Shown here piece by piece: positions 14,099 through 25,173 of a stretch of 55,000 nucleotides of DNA. The DNA comes from Dictyostelium firmibasis. Its lineage: Eukaryota > Evosea > Eumycetozoa > Dictyosteliales > Dictyosteliaceae. The notes beneath the pieces are model-generated. The model was not told the origin of the DNA and made no database searches. It worked only from the letters and a program-made list of their open reading frames with translations. Position numbers and translations under genes: made by a program. Positions within the stretch are counted from its first letter, which is position 1; each line of letters starts with the position of its first letter. The stretch is taken from positions 1,622,501-1,677,500 of the forward strand of contig CM069768.1 in NCBI GenBank assembly GCA_036169595.1, given 5' to 3'.

Positions 14099-15534
14099 AT
14101 GAGATCTGCAACCAAATTAATTAAAAACATAAACCTCAACAGATGTGCTCAATCAAACGTTGTTAGATCAACTAGTAGATTAATTAACACTACCAACACC
14201 AACACTGTTAGACAATTTACATCAACACCATCATTCACTCCATTATTCAACACCAATAATGTAAATAACACAAACATTAAATATCAACGTTTCTACAGCT
14301 CTGCAAATGATGTAGTTATTAAAGTACCATCAATGGGTGATTCTATCTCTGAAGGTACAATCGTTGCTTGGACAAAGAGTGGGTAAAAAAAATATTATTT
14401 AATAACAAAATTTCGAAAATCGATTTTTTTTTTTTTTTTTTTTGAATTTCAAAATTTTAATTTAATATTTTTTAATTTTATTTTAATATTTTTTAATTTT
14501 TTTTAATCAAAGGCGTTGGTGAAAGTGTTAGAGTTGATGAAGTTGTTTGTAGCATTGAAACAGATAAAGTTACAATTGATATTAATGCACCAGTTTCAGG
14601 TACAATCGTCGAATTATTTGCCAAAGAAGGTGAAAATGTTACAGTAGGTAACGATCTTTACAAGATTGCCAAAGGTGAGGTCGCAGCTGCACCAAAAACC
14701 GAAGCACCAAAAGCAGCACCAACAGCACCAAAAGCTGAAGCACCAAAAGCAGCACCAACCCCAGCACCAAAAGCAGAGGCACCAAAAGCAGCACCAACCC
14801 CAGCACCAAAACCAACCACAACCAACACTACAGGTCCATCAGAAACACGTGTTAAAATGACACGTATTCGTCAAAGAACAGCACAAAGATTAAAGGATTC
14901 ACAAAACACAGCAGCAATGTTAACCACATTCAATGAATTAGATATGTCTGCACTCATGAACATGAGAAAGACCTACAAAGATGAATTTGAAAAGAAACAT
15001 GGCGTTAAATTTGGTTTCATGAGTGCATTTGTAAAGGCATCAACCATTGCTCTCAAAGAACAACCAATCGTCAACGCATCGGTCGAAGAGAACGATATCG
15101 TCTATCACAATAATGTCAACATCAATGTTGCAGTCTCTGCACCAAGAGGTTTAGTTGTTCCAGTCATTCGTAACTGTGAAAACTTGTCATTCGCTGACAT
15201 TGAAAAAGAGATTGGTCGTCTCTCTGGTCTCGCTCGTAACGATGCTTTGGCAATCGAAGATAGTATTGGCGGTACTTTCACCATTTCAAATGGTGGAGTT
15301 TTCGGTTCAATGTTTGGTACCCCAATTATCAATCCACCACAATCAGCCATCCTTGGTATGCATGCCATCAAAGATAGACCATACGTTGTCAACGGTCAAG
15401 TCGTCGTTAGACCAATCATGTATTTAGCCCTTACCTATGATCACAGAATTATTGATGGTAGAGAAGCAGTCACTTTCTTAAAGAAAATTAAAGATGTTCT
15501 CGAAAACCCAGAAAGAATTTTATTAGAGTTATAA
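14099..15534 (+). CDS. odhB: dihydrolipoyllysine succinyltransferase, E2 of 2-oxoglutarate dehydrogenase
   Basis: Core E2 subunit of the mitochondrial 2-oxoglutarate dehydrogenase complex; it moves the succinyl group from lipoate to CoA. Two exons (14099-14378, 14513-15534) give 433 residues. A Ser/Asn/Arg-rich targeting region of ~70 residues is followed by a lipoyl domain with the modified lysine in IETDKVTID, an Ala/Pro/Lys/Glu hinge built from repeated [13 protein letters not shown] units, and the catalytic domain ending with the active-site [12 protein letters not shown]. No separate peripheral-subunit-binding domain is seen, as in mammalian odhB. The donor must be GTGGGT at 14379; the nearby GGTAAA does not restore the frame. 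The succinyl type is chosen over acetyl or branched-chain E2 from the [10 protein letters not shown] and [11 protein letters not shown] segments. Confidence 0.93.
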
Positions 15535-15551
15535 ACAAAATAATAAATTAA

Positions 15552-15583
<32 letters not shown>

Positions 15584-15599
15584 ACAAATAACACGAATG

Positions 15600-15637
<38 letters not shown>

Positions 15638-15721
15638 TGATTGTATTTGTGTAAAAAATTTATTCAAATCCCACTTTGTTAAGAAAAAAAAGAAAAAAAA
15701 AAAAGCATTAATTATTTTATT
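15535..15721. other. short convergent spacer with A tracts
   Basis: Only A-rich 3' untranslated sequence of two convergent genes; nothing else seen. Confidence 0.6.
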
Positions 15722-16602
15722 TTAATTAATAAAAAAATTAAATACCAATTTTGAAATTAATTTTTGGCTAGAGGATTTTTGAAGGGTTTCCAATCCATTT
15801 TCAATAATTTTTTGGTCAACATTAATGGATTTTAAATCGACGATTAATAAATGAATAAAGTTATAATCAAATTCTGGATGACCCTGAAATGAGAGAATAT
15901 TCAATGCACCTGGTTTTGATTTTGATTCTCTTAACATTCCTTGAACATTTGATTTTTCAGTTGTACCAATTGATATCATATCTTTTGGTATTATTGATAC
16001 GTGATCTTGATGAATTTGGTATAAAGAAATTTCATCATTTAAAATTTCAATTTTATTATTGTTGTTATTATTATTATTGATATTTAATAAATTTGAAAAA
16101 ATATTTGAAACATTTTTTTCTAATTTTATTGTATGTTGACCTAATTCCCAACCTTTTTGATTTTTTTCACATTTTCCTCCAAGTGCTTCTGCAATTATTT
16201 GATGACCAAAACATATACCAAAAATTTTGATATCATTATTAGCCAATTCCACAATTCTTTGCTTTAATAATAAGATCCATTCATCTTGATCATAAGCATT
16301 TGCTATACTACCTGTAATAATATAACCATCCCATGAAAATGGATCAGTTGGCCATTCTTTATCAAATGAACTAAATCTTTGTGTTATTATTTCAATGTCT
16401 TGTTCATTTTCACCATATCCTTTTATAAAACTATCGTATAAATTAAAAAATTCTTCTTTATTTAAATATTCCAATGATTCATCTGTAACGACTAAAGTAA
16501 TATTTTTTTTATTTTTTTTTTATTTTATTAATATAATTATTAAATAGAATTTTTTTTTTTATTAATCATACTAATTGCGATTTTTAAAATTGGTTTGATC
16601 AT
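15722..16602 (-). CDS. class I glutamine amidotransferase (GMP-synthase-like domain), stand-alone
   Basis: Two exons (16572-16602, 15722-16491) encode 266 residues. The nucleophile motif FGICFGHQ places Cys near residue 104, and FQGHPEFD supplies the His (215) and Glu (217) of the triad, so the amidotransferase is predicted active. A poly-Asn loop of about eight residues lies in the middle. No synthetase domain follows, so this is a free-standing domain like the plant and yeast proteins that cleave gamma-glutamyl peptides or the bacterial GMP-synthase-like amidotransferases. The substrate cannot be read from the sequence; gamma-glutamyl peptidase-like activity is one possibility. It has no signal peptide. 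It converges with odhB. Confidence 0.8.
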
Positions 16603-16848
16603 TTTTTAGAATTGTTGAAAAAAAAAAAAACAAAAAAAAAAAAATCGATCAAAAAAAAAAAAAAAAAAAAAAAAAAAATTAAGAGTTTTTGTTGGAATGA
16701 TATTTTTAATTTTATAAATTTCATTTATATGAAGAAATTCCCAAGGTAATTAATTTGTCCTTTTTTTTAAGCAACTTTAACTGTTTCTAAATTCATGAAA
16801 AAGAAAAGTTATTACAAAATAAATATTGGTTGATATTTTTATTTTTAT

Positions 16849-18342
16849 TTATAAATAATCAAATTCATAATTAAATAAAGTATTTTCATGTTGAAGAAAT
16901 TTAAATTGTTTTATATGAGAATAATATTGAATGAAATCAAAAGGTTTTTGGTCAATGAATTTAGCGGTAATTTTATAAAGTACAGTTGATTCGAATTGGG
17001 TGATTGATTTATTTGCCTTAATAATTGTTTCGAAAAATGTTGGAGAGAAAATACCAGTTGTGATCAATTTCTCCAAATTTTCAATTGATGATATCAATGT
17101 CGTTACACTTGCTATAAATGAGAGTGGAAGTTTACTATCATCACCAATAAACAGAGGACCACTTGAGCCATTACATTCATGGGATAATTCCAATTGTTTC
17201 ATTTTTTTATCGACTTTTAAAATGTTCAAAATCTCATTCCAATGCAATTGAAATTGATTTTGAATTTTTTCCTCTTCACTATCATCGACGGTGGTGGTAG
17301 CTATTGTTGGTGAGATAACACTACCACAATGACATTTTCTAATATTAAAATTTTCCAATCTTTCCTCTTTTGTTGATAAATAAAAAATTAAATTATTTAA
17401 ACATACATTGAATGCAAAATATTTTAATTTCGGTAAATTTTTTGGTGATATTAAACAAATGATATCTTGTAATGTCATTTCAGAATTATAAATATTTATA
17501 AATTCAATATTTGAAAGATAGTTTATACAATTACTATAATTAACAGATTTGATAGTGCCTGTTAGTAATTGAATCAATGGATATCTTTTTGTTAATGTTA
17601 AAAGATAAAAATGTCTAATGCTTTTTGAAAAGAGTTTGAATGTTTCTAAAACTATATTTTCGTCGTCGCAACCATCGATATAGATTGTAAAGATTTTTCT
17701 TAGTTTAAGTGTACAAAGTTGATTTAAACTACTCAATGTAGTACCATTATTAATCTCCAATGCCAAGGCATTTATACTCTCGCCACAATAAAGTTTACCA
17801 TCAAACACATCAAACAATGAATTAATTAAGATATTCAATGAATTTGATTCAACTCTAACATTTCTTAGTATAAATTTTTTAAAAGCTATATTATTTTCGG
17901 GTGATGTTACTGATTCTGTTGTTGTTGTTGTTGTTGTTGTTGAAGTTGTTAGAGTTGATAGGTTTTTTAGATTTTCTTTAATAAAATCTAATTTAATTGG
18001 TATTTCATCAGCATTTGCTTTATTATAGAATGAATCGATCTCGTGATTAAAGTGTAACTTTAAAAATTTGATATTCTCCCTTTTTATGATTGAATACTGT
18101 TCTGTCAAAGAAAAATCCAATTTATAGTTGAAATCGACTGCAACTCTTAAATTATTTGATAAGGTTTTAAACCATTCATGATTCACTAAAGCAATGTTAA
18201 TCATTAACTTCTTGATCATTGATTCATTTCTTCTATATAATGTTGATACACCAATAATATCAATGATTTTATTGTTGGAATTTATATATTTACATATGAT
18301 TTTAATTATATATTTTTGTATGTATAAAGGTAATTCTACCAT
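16849..18342 (-). CDS. Dictyostelium-type F-box/repeat-like protein, function unknown
   Basis: A single exon of 497 residues. I choose the ATG that gives MVELPLYIQKYIIKIICKYI because this opening (short hydrophobic helix pair after Leu-Pro) is typical of a large family of amoebal proteins with a degenerate F-box followed by irregular leucine-rich or FNIP-like repeats. The helix pair is followed by ALVNHEWFKTLSNNL, another hallmark. The rest has loose repeats with alternating Leu/Ile and Asn, and a Thr run near residues 135-145. There is no obvious catalytic motif. F-box relatives recruit targets to SCF ubiquitin ligases, but that role here is inference. Confidence 0.75.
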   Translation of the reverse strand: MVELPLYIQKYIIKIICKYINSNNKIIDIIGVSTLYRRNESMIKKLMINIALVNHEWFKTLSNNLRVAVDFNYKLDFSLTEQYSIIKRENIKFLKLHFNHEIDSFYNKANADEIPIKLDFIKENLKNLSTLTTSTTTTTTTTESVTSPENNIAFKKFILRNVRVESNSLNILINSLFDVFDGKLYCGESINALALEINNGTTLSSLNQLCTLKLRKIFTIYIDGCDDENIVLETFKLFSKSIRHFYLLTLTKRYPLIQLLTGTIKSVNYSNCINYLSNIEFINIYNSEMTLQDIICLISPKNLPKLKYFAFNVCLNNLIFYLSTKEERLENFNIRKCHCGSVISPTIATTTVDDSEEEKIQNQFQLHWNEILNILKVDKKMKQLELSHECNGSSGPLFIGDDSKLPLSFIASVTTLISSIENLEKLITTGIFSPTFFETIIKANKSITQFESTVLYKITAKFIDQKPFDFIQYYSHIKQFKFLQHENTLFNYEFDYL

Positions 18343-18872
18343 TATTAATTTTCCTTTTTTTTTTAAAAAATAGTAATCAACAAAAAAAAAAATAAAAAAT
18401 AAAAAATTCAAAAAAAAAAAAACATAATTTCAGAAGTTTCCATGTTTGGTTGGAGTTTTGATGGCTTTTCCTTTTGTACGTAATTTAGTGTAATTAAAGA
18501 CTGTATGTTCATAATTATTTTTTTTTGCATTTAAAATGTCCACATAAAAATGATATTTTGAAAAAGGTAAAAAAATGTTATAAAAATAAATAAAAAAATC
18601 GAAAAATAAAAAAATATTGTGTACACACAATATTCAAAAAAAGCGGTAACATGTTGTCTTTTACCTTTTTTGAATTTTTTTTGCATACAAGTTTTTTTTT
18701 TTTAAAAAATTAAATTATTATTTTTTTTTTTTTTTTTTTAGTGTTTTATTTTTTTTTTTCTTTGCTATAATTTTTGACAGCCTTTGTGTTGTTATAATGC
18801 CATTATTATTGATACTTTATTTTTTGAAATTTATGGATAAACTTAATGTTTTTTATAATGTTTACTGTTAAT
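18343..18872. other. intergenic, with a short coding-like patch on the minus strand
   Basis: Mostly T- and A-rich. At about 18430-18540 the minus strand reads a coding-like stretch ending YTKLRTKGKAIKTPTKHGNF and a stop, but no ATG or clear acceptor precedes it in frame. It may be the last exon of an unannotated gene or a decayed gene piece. Confidence 0.3.
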
Positions 18873-19130
18873 TTATTCTTGTTGTTCTGGACCCTTATGT
18901 AAAGCTTGGTTGACTACTAATTTTCTACCTCCGATTTCATTATCAGCATTGATGGCACTTTGAGCAGATTCTGAATTTTCAAAAGTGATAAAACCAAAAC
19001 CTCTTGAACGTTTGGTTACTCTATCCATAACAACGTAACCATCAACGATGTTACCGTATTGAGAGAAATGGGTTTTGAGGGCTTCTTTGCAAGTTGCCCA
19101 TGGTAAACGAGTGACGAAAATTTTATTCAT
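18873..19130 (-). CDS. small single-RRM RNA-binding protein
   Basis: A single-exon protein of 85 residues that is essentially one RNA-recognition motif. RNP2 is KIFVTRLPWA near residues 3-12 and RNP1 is RSRGFGFITF near 42-51, with aromatic residues in place for RNA stacking. There is no Gly-rich tail as in plant GRPs. It resembles the RRM of cold-inducible and glycine-rich RNA-binding proteins and mitochondrial or chloroplast RRM chaperones. The cellular RNA target is unknown. Confidence 0.85.
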   Translation of the reverse strand: MNKIFVTRLPWATCKEALKTHFSQYGNIVDGYVVMDRVTKRSRGFGFITFENSESAQSAINADNEIGGRKLVVNQALHKGPEQQE

Positions 19131-20463
19131 TTTGATTTATATGTATTTGTTTTGAGTTTTGGCGAAAGAAAAATAAAAAAAAAAAAAAATTAAAGTAAAA
19201 AATTTTTAAAAAAACTAAAAAAAAAAAAAATTAAAAAAAATAAAAAAAAAAAAAAACAAAAAAAAAAAAATAAAAAAAAAAACGAATACGTTTTTTAACG
19301 AAAACCAAAGTTCGTTTATTTTCATTTTTTTTTTTTTTTAGATTACACAATACTTTTTATTGTTTCAGTTTCAATATTTTTTTTTTTTTTTTTTATTTTT
19401 TTTTGTGATAATCAATAAAAATATTCAATATTGAAAATTACTGACAGTCATTCTTTTTTATTATTTTTTTTTGTAATAATCAATAAAAATATATTCAAAT
19501 GGTTATTGAATTTTCCCACGTTTTTTTTTCACTTTTTTTTTATTTTTGATATCTTTTTTTAAATTTATATTCACATTTCAAGAAGTTTTCAAACATTTTT
19601 TTTTTTTAAGTTATCTAATGCTATCCAATGTCTAATTTTCTTTATTTTATTATTTATTATTAGTTTATTTATTTGTTAACTATTTCTACACAACATTATT
19701 CTTTTATTCAACACACCACTAAATTGAATAAGTTTTTTTTTTTTTTTGAAATAAATAAATTTATTATTTTTAAAAAAAGTGTATATATATACCAAATAAA
19801 ATACATCCATAATTCTGTGAAGTTTGAAACAGGTTTTTTTGAAAAAAAAAAAAAAAATTCATTAGATTCAAACACTTGACAATAATTATTAATTATTAAT
19901 TACTGCACCCAAGAAACAACAACACAGAATTTTTTGAATACTATAATTGTGAATAAAATACATTTCTACTTCGTAATATAATTTGTTCAAGATAAAATAT
20001 TAAACAAATTATATTTAAAAAAAAAAAATTAATTAATTATTAAATATAATTATAATTTTTTTTTTTTTTTTAGTAATTTGCACACAATTGAGAAATATGT
20101 GTCACTTATGATGTTGGTTTTTTTTTTTTTTTTTTAATAACCTCATCCAATTGGATGTGTTCAAATAATGTTTATTAATTTTATTATAGCATTGAGATTT
20201 AGATATTATATTTATTAGATATTGAAAGTGAGATTGCTCAATAGTAATTCGTAACAAAAAAAAATGTGATAATTCGAACAAGATAATCTTTTAACATCGT
20301 AGGACCAGTACAACAAAAGGGAATATTCGATATATATTCATCTCAAGTTACCTTATCTAACCTGACCTTATTAAACCTCCATATATGCTTTTTTTAAATT
20401 GATTTATATTTAAATTTAATTTAAATATATTTTTTAGCAGTTTCAAACAAAAAAAGAAAAACC
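19131..20463. other. long AT-rich intergenic region upstream of tRNA-Met
   Basis: A/T homopolymers dominate. There is a diverged ~37-base direct repeat (19393-19428 and 19461-19498), a perfect 14-base palindrome at 20144-20157, and less biased sequence from about 20265 to 20395 just upstream of the tRNA. No protein-coding gene is convincing here. Confidence 0.5.
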
Positions 20464-20536
20464 GTCAGGTTGGCTCAGTTGGTAGAGCGTAGGTCTCATA
20501 ATCCTAAGGTCCAGAGTTCGATCCTCTGACTTGACA
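20464..20536 (+). tRNA. tRNA-Met (CAU), elongator type
   Basis: A cloverleaf can be folded by eye: acceptor GTCAGGT with ACTTGAC, D arm GCTC/GAGC with loop AGTTGGTA, anticodon stem TAGGT/TCCTA around loop CTCATAA (anticodon CAT), T arm CAGAG/CTCTG around TTCGATC, discriminator A. Internal A and B boxes are intact. There is no intron. Confidence 0.93.
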
Positions 20537-20538
20537 TC

Positions 20539-20545
20539 TTTTTTT
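20539..20545 (+). terminator. Pol III terminator of tRNA-Met
   Basis: A run of seven T begins three bases after the discriminator base, the normal RNA polymerase III stop signal. Confidence 0.85.
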
Positions 20546-20587
20546 AAAATCCTTTAAACCCGAACTTCGGGTTTGAACTTGGTTACG

Positions 20588-20597
20588 GGTTCGAACC
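20588..20597 (+). promoter_or_regulatory. external B box downstream of tRNA-Met
   Basis: GGTTCGAACC matches the B-box consensus and lies 52 bases beyond the tRNA end, outside the mature sequence. Extra B boxes downstream of tRNA genes are a known trait of Dictyostelium and bind TFIIIC. A palindrome AAACCCGAA-C-TTCGGGTTT sits just upstream of it. Confidence 0.7.
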
Positions 20598-20599
20598 TT

Positions 20600-20990
20600 A
20601 GTCATAAAAAAAAAGGTTACATCCTAAAAAATCACAGATCCTTAGAAAACCTAAAATACCATGTTCTAATTTACCTCATTTCCCTAATCAAGGTAAAAAA
20701 AAAAAAAAAAACTTAATTCTACGCCAAGTATGGATCAAAATATGTTAATCTCTATTCTCAAATGATACCATCCTTACAAGAATTATATCATGATATTAAA
20801 TCTAAAAAATGGCATAAAACCATAATACTAGAATTTAACAAATCAATCAAAATTGAATACAACAAACTTCCACTAAAACAACTCCCTACCTCCAAACACC
20901 TCAAATACATTTGATCATCAATTGCAAATATTATCCAAATACACCTCATTATACTCCCTCTTATTATAAAACAATATCTATAAAATAATA
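20600..20990 (+). other. decayed coding-like patch downstream of tRNA-Met, possible element relic
   Basis: This stretch has much less homopolymer than its surroundings. A frame from about 20757 reads a plausible soluble protein segment with KWHKTIILEFNKSIKIEY before it fades. Its position just 3' of a tRNA gene is where TRE3 non-LTR elements of Dictyostelium insert. I cannot identify the family from the sequence alone. Confidence 0.3.
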
Positions 20991-21018
20991 CTAATTTTTA
21001 CTTTATTAAATGACCAAA

Positions 21019-21065
<47 letters not shown>

Positions 21066-21731
21066 TTACATCCTTATTCATTTATCTAATTTTTTTCTAT
21101 TGCATAATTATCACATAAATTAGTATATGTTTACGATTGGTATTTTTCTAATACCATTTTATTATTTTTACAACTATACAACAAACATAAAAAAAACAAA
21201 AAAAAAAAAAAAAAAAAATTAAAATGAAGGCCAATATTAAACAACCATTTTTTTTTTATGTTAACAAAAAAATAAAACTAACACCAATCATTTTCAATAC
21301 CTGAATTAAAAAAATAAAAAATAAAATAAAATAGAAATAAATCTAATCAGTGCCTTTTATAAATCATATATAAGGGAAAATTCAAAAAAAAAAAAACTTT
21401 ACCATTTAAAAAAAAAAAAAAAAAAAAATCATTTTGTTTTTATTTAAAATTCATTGAATTTTAATATAAAATGGTAAGTTGTTTTCAAACTATTATTATT
21501 TTAAGAAAAAATTTTAAATAAACATTATTAAAAAAAAAAAAAAAAAAATCCAATTTTCTCACAAAATTTTATGGGAAAATTGGATTTTTTGTGAAAATTT
21601 AATTTTTTAAGTTTTCTCAAATTTTATTTATTTAATTAATTCAAATAGTTTTTTTAATAAAAAAAAAAAAATATAAATACTTTTTTTTTTCTTATTACTT
21701 AAAATATAAAATCAAAATTAAAAATAACAAA
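20991..21731. other. AT-rich intergenic region before the vWA-GTPase gene
   Basis: Homopolymer-rich promoter space. It contains one hairpin, TCCAATTTTC (21549-21558) with GAAAATTGGA (21575-21584), followed by T6. Nothing else was recognised. Confidence 0.5.
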
Positions 21732-23883
21732 ATGCACACAGAGAAAATCAAAAGACAGGCTCTAAAAACACAATTTAAATCATTGAAAAATGTTAATTAT
21801 TCTATTTTAATAGAGACTACATCAAAAATGGCTACCTATAATATTTTAATAAAATCATTTTTACAAAATCTTCAAAAGACACAAAGTGATAGTCAAATTC
21901 AAATTATAACTTTCAACAAAGAGGTTGTAAATATATTTGAATTTGGTGAACAACCAATTTTTTTTAAAGAAAGATTAAAAGAAAGTAAGTATTTTTTTTA
22001 TATATTTTTTTTTTTTTTATTTTTTTTTGCAAATATTCATATTTATATTTTTTAAAAAGTCAAATTTTCAAAATTAAGTAGTGAGGCCAATCTTGGTTTG
22101 GCTTTACAGGAATGTTATGAAAATATTGAAAAATACAGACCAAATGATTCTTTCTCCCATATTATTATATTTTCAAGGTAAATTTATAAATTTTAAAATA
22201 TAAAATTAAAACCAATTTATTATCGAAATTAAAATTTTTTTTTTTAATAATTGTAGTGGTTTGTCCAGTGACAATTCTTCAGATAGTTTAATAGAATTAA
22301 TGAGTTTGGATGATAGTAAAATTTATGGTTTTGCAGGATGTGGAGAAGAGGGATCATATGATTTGCAATTGTTGTTACCAAACATAAAGGTAATGCCAAT
22401 TAGTAGAAATTTAAGTCAGGATATTAAATTATTAATTAGTAATGGTTCAATTAATGGTGGAAGTTCATTAAATTGTCCAGTTTTAATCGAAGTTTACCCA
22501 CATAAAAACGAAACTCAATCAATAAAAGATGATTTATATTTAGATGTTATCCTAAAACCAGACGGTAATACATCAATTATACCAGCAGGTTCAAAGGTTA
22601 AGTTCATATCAAACATATATTACTCTGGTTATACCATTCAAGTTAAAAACGATATATTGTTTGGTAATCCATATGAAGAGACGATTAAATTAGAATATAA
22701 AAAAGGTCAAATAGAAAACATCCCATTTGAAAATTTTCCATCCCAAATAGAATTTATAATTGAGTTATTAAATGATATTGAAAATACTCACAGAGGTTTT
22801 GTGTCACCAAACATATCATACTTTTTAGGAGATTTGAAATCAAATTGCAGAATTTCAATTGGAGTAGAGGGAAGCATCGGAACAGGAAAAAGTACATGTT
22901 TAAATGGATTTGTTAATCTTTTCAATCCATTTTCTCAATTTATAGATTATTTTCATGCAAATAGTTCTCCAAATAATATTGTTACAAGAACAGTAAATAG
23001 TTTGTCATTAAAAGAGATTTTAAGTTCTAATCAAGATTTTCACCCAGTTCAAGAGTCATTTAAAGATATTGATATTAGTTGGACAGATACATGGGGTTTC
23101 ATAGAATCGAGTTACCGTTTAAAACATAAAGCTGAGGGTAGAGTTCATCATGGCACACCAATTGACGATTTCAGAATTCAAAAACAAAATGATAAATACT
23201 GTATTGATTGTTTCATCTTTGTGGTTTCAATTAAAGAACTTGCCACCTCTGTTAATAGAATTGAAAAGAAAATACAAGAAGTTATTAATATTGGTTTAAC
23301 ACCAATGTTGGCTATTACATTTGTAGATTCAATGACAAAAGATCAATATCAAGAATTAATGAAAAGGGGATTAGAACAATTGTCAGTTCATAAATGTAAC
23401 ACTTTTATTATTAATAATTATACTGAAAAGGATAATTCAAAAGATATTTCAAAAGACATCCAATATCTAAGGTTATTAACAAAAGCTGTTAGAATTTGTA
23501 AAACTAAGCACCAAAGAGACCAAATTAACAAAATTAAATCTCAACAATCATTATTTGAATCACCTGTTAAAAAAAATACAAAATCATTCATAAAACCATC
23601 AAATTCACCTTTGAAAACCATTTATGTTAGTATTGATATTGTTCAAGAGATTGACTCCGAATTGACATTGACAACTTATGATATCGAAGCTACCCTTGAA
23701 AACTCAGTTTCCGAGTTAAAAAATATTATAATTAATGAAAGTGGCTCAGGTTTTAATATTGCTGACTGGAATTTAAAAATGGAAAATGGATCTATTATAT
23801 ATGACTCAAACAAACTTTTTTCAATCTGTGAAATTAATAATGATTCTTTGAAATTGATTTTAAAGAAAAAGGAAAAAATTTAG
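21732..23883 (+). CDS. multidomain protein: vWA-like, IFI44-like P-loop GTPase, ubiquitin-like C-terminus
   Basis: Three exons (21732-21984, 22060-22177, 22257-23883) give 665 residues. Residues ~20-170 fold-match a von Willebrand A domain, but the metal site is degenerate (IETTSKM instead of DxSxS). A beta-rich linker spans about 190-290. A GTPase-type P-loop, GSIGTGKS, is at 329-336 and a G3-like DTWGF follows at 401-405. A basic low-complexity stretch precedes a C-terminal ubiquitin-like segment (about 580-665) with strand-helix-strand spacing. The G1 and Asp-Thr-Trp-Gly pair recall IFI44/IFI44L-type GTPases. There is no signal peptide or membrane segment. Its stop lies 103 bases from that of the Furry-like gene. 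The GTP-binding assignment is good; the link to immunity seen for vertebrate IFI44 is only analogy. Confidence 0.78.
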
Positions 23884-23986
23884 AACTAGTTGTTAAATAC
23901 ATGAACCCCAAAAACAAAAATAAAAAAGAAATGATTTTTAAATTAAATGTTATACTACAAAAAATATTTTATTATTACTATTTTTT

Positions 23987-25090
23987 TTAAATCTTTTTTG
24001 AATTTGTTAAAGATCTCTTTCTTTCAGTTGCATTATTTTGCAAACGATGAGATTCATCCAACAATGAAGGAGATGAAAAAGAGGGAGATGTATTAATTGG
24101 ATAACCACTATTACTGTTTAAAGTTGGAGATAATGGATGGGTCGCAATTGGAGAATTTGCCCCACTATTTGAATTTGAATTTTGATTTTGATTTATACTA
24201 CTCGTAGAACTTGATGTACCAAAATAACTACTGTTTGAATTGGTTGTATTCGAATGATGAAGATTTAATTGTTGTTGTAAAGTTTTTGATAATATATCAC
24301 TTTCTTTTTCTTTAAATAATACAGCTAAAACTTTACATTTACCCAATTCTTTTTTGACTTCGTCTCTTTGCTTATCACATTGAAGTGTAGACATTGGAAT
24401 GGAGGCATAATCTAAAAGTAATTCTTGCATACTGATATAAGTATTCCAGAGTAAAAGTAGATGTTGATAAAGATTACAAACTGCGTAACAAAATCTTGTT
24501 TCAGTGATTTGAATTTGTGCTTCATCATTGGCACCACCACTTTCGAATAGTTTGGCACGAGTATTGTTTGTGGAGGTACGTTGTTCAGTATACACTTTCA
24601 AATAACTATTTAATGATGATATCGATTTTTCACGTTGTTCCAAAAATTCCTTTGACATTAAGAGTTGATTTGGTGCGGATGCCATAGTTTTCTTATATTT
24701 TTCAGCCAATTGCATTGTATTTTGAATTTCAGTGTAAGAGTTCATAAATGTTGGTTTCTCGAATATATCGACTGATAGAGCAGAAGCTTCATTTGAAACC
24801 GATAAAATCAACGGTAGACATTGAGTAAACAATGTTTTATATTCACTTGTTATTTGATGAATCAATTGAGAGCCTGCTGTAAATACATCGAAAAGATCTT
24901 TTTCTTGGGAGAACTCAATTTGCTCAGAACATGAATTCCACCAACTCTTTGCTGCTGTAACATTATATGACATTGTAGTTAAAGTTGAGTTTGTTTGGAA
25001 TTGAATATTTCTTGAAAGTGTTGGTGATGATGAATTATGTAATGATCTATTTGATCTATTATTTGATGGTGATGTTGGTGTAATTGTGTT

Positions 25091-25173
<83 letters not shown>

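Noticed and set aside
18343-18411. Upstream extension of the F-box-like protein to a TTG codon
   Set aside because: The extra residues are only Phe and Lys from T and A runs, and an ATG with a family-typical opening lies at 18342.
21471-21480. ATGGTAAGT as a possible first micro-exon of the vWA-GTPase gene
   Set aside because: The gene already has a good ATG at 21732 and no downstream acceptor gives a plausible coding exon from the earlier ATG.
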